DNA of 5,372 nucleotides from positions 1 to 5,372 of the forward strand of contig JBGPIK010000451.1 in assembly GCA_041484845.1 (NCBI GenBank). Direction: 5' to 3'. The notes beneath the pieces were generated by a model. The model saw nothing but the letters and a program-made list of their open reading frames with translations. It was not told the origin of the DNA and did no database searches. The stretch comes from JBGPIK01 sp041484845. Lineage in GTDB: Bacteria; Desulfobacterota; Binatia; UBA9968. Shown here in pieces: positions 4,735 through 5,372 of this stretch. The translations under genes were made by a program, and so were the position numbers. Each line of letters begins with the position of its first letter. Position 1 is the first letter of the stretch.

Positions 4735-5372
4735 GCATTGCTTATTTGATATTTGCGCCGTTTCCCTTGTCGCAGCTGTGTGCAGAAATCCTCCAACTGC
4801 TTGCGCCGCTTGCTGTGCTTTTCAAGCCCCTCCTCCAGTCGTTTCACCGCCAATGACATCGTGCTCTGGTCGCGTCCCATATACTTCGCCGCCTCCGTTA
4901 TGCCGATCCCGCCGACTTCCCTCGCCACATACGCCGCCTCGCCTCGTAGCCGACTGCCGATCCGTCCACGCCCTTTGTTTAAAATCACTGCGACGCTGAG
5001 TCCCGCCCCGCGCGCGATTTCCTGGAGAATCTCCGCCATCGTGATCTTTACCGGCCAGGTTTCCTCTTGGTCGTCGATTGCGCGATGGACGACCTCGACA
5101 AATTCATCACCGCCCAAATACTGTTGCTCTTTGACTTCGTAATACTCCTCCTGATGTCCCCCCTCTAATCCTTCCCGGACAAATCGCTGGTAGGCTTTGA
5201 TCGCTTGGCTGCGCTGGCTTCCCCAGAGTTTGAGCCCTTGATCGACGGCTATGCCCCTTGCGGTTCTTCCCCGTAGATACTCCCCGTGGCTGCTCCACCG
5301 ATAGAGTTTGGGCTCTTTGACCATGCCGGCACGCACCGGATTTAAGTGTATATAGCGTATCAGCTCCATCAA
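4731..5372 (-). CDS. RAYT-family (IS200-like) transposase, 5' end outside window
   Basis: The right-hand edge cuts the gene. The visible 213 codons begin LMELIRYIHLNPVRAG, and the leading TTG is an internal leucine rather than a start. The RYIHLNPVRAG motif is a hallmark of REP-associated tyrosine transposases (Y1/HUH fold), and the tyrosine of RYI is the likely catalytic one. The histidine pair (HUH) would lie beyond the edge. WSSHGEYL follows, as in relatives. Residues about 108-181 of the fragment resemble DnaA domain IV: an AEILQEIARGAGLS helix, then R-G-EAAYVAREVGGIGITEAAKYMGRDQST and SLAVKRLE, a helix-turn-helix likely to bind DNA. A basic tail (residues 186-208) ends at SNA-stop. RAYTs cut and join single-stranded palindromic repeats. 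No frameshift or internal stop is seen in the visible part. The next gene downstream lies 92 bp away. Confidence 0.85.
   Translation of the reverse strand: MMELIRYIHLNPVRAGMVKEPKLYRWSSHGEYLRGRTARGIAVDQGLKLWGSQRSQAIKAYQRFVREGLEGGHQEEYYEVKEQQYLGGDEFVEVVHRAIDDQEETWPVKITMAEILQEIARGAGLSVAVILNKGRGRIGSRLRGEAAYVAREVGGIGITEAAKYMGRDQSTMSLAVKRLEEGLEKHSKRRKQLEDFCTQLRQGKRRKYQISNA

Noticed and set aside
4753..5142. 129-aa plus-strand open frame opposite the transposase
   Set aside because: It is Pro/Ser/Arg-rich shadow sequence antisense to a recognisable RAYT.

Overview
The window reads as a stretch of bacterial chromosome from a Gram-negative organism. The support is a lipoprotein with a type II signal peptide whose +2 serine suggests outer-membrane sorting, Shine-Dalgarno led genes, and moderately GC-rich coding sequence. 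A RAYT-family transposase and a GGGAAT/ATTCCC palindromic repeat suggest an environmental (soil or groundwater) proteobacterium-like or related uncultured lineage. The phylum cannot be fixed from sequence alone, and that guess is of low confidence.

Layout. Positions 1-433 hold no convincing gene but contain a gapless 78-nt imperfect palindrome (223-300) followed by more GGGAAT-type hairpins up to about 350. The only plus-strand gene is a 560-aa metal-dependent amidohydrolase (434-2116) with a complete set of metal ligands and an unusual C-terminal IPT/TIG-like (immunoglobulin-fold) domain. It converges on an unrecognised outer-membrane-type lipoprotein (2224-2973, minus), with a small possible terminator between them. 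The lipoprotein has a candidate sigma70-type promoter with an inverted repeat abutting the -35 box.

Further genes lie on the minus strand. A membrane protein with two transmembrane segments and four CxxC pairs (double zinc ribbon, 3205-3693) is followed by a cluster of hairpins. Next comes an open, coding-looking fragment without a good start (3732-3893). Then there is a membrane-anchored, coiled-coil protein with a bacterial SH3-like C-terminus (3907-4638). At the right edge is the 3' part of a RAYT/IS200-like tyrosine transposase with a DnaA domain IV-like helix-turn-helix tail (4731 to beyond the window).

The genes do not look like one operon. The minus-strand genes are separated by 92-231 bp, each with its own local signals, and no shared pathway is evident. 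The most interesting features are mobile or structural. A RAYT and a REP/MITE-like palindrome occur in the same window. A perfect 16-bp (17-bp unit) tandem duplication starts inside the RAYT stop codon and carries two extended -10-like motifs. A sequence resembling one end of an integron attC site sits just upstream of the SH3-like gene. I see no clear defence or biosynthetic system.
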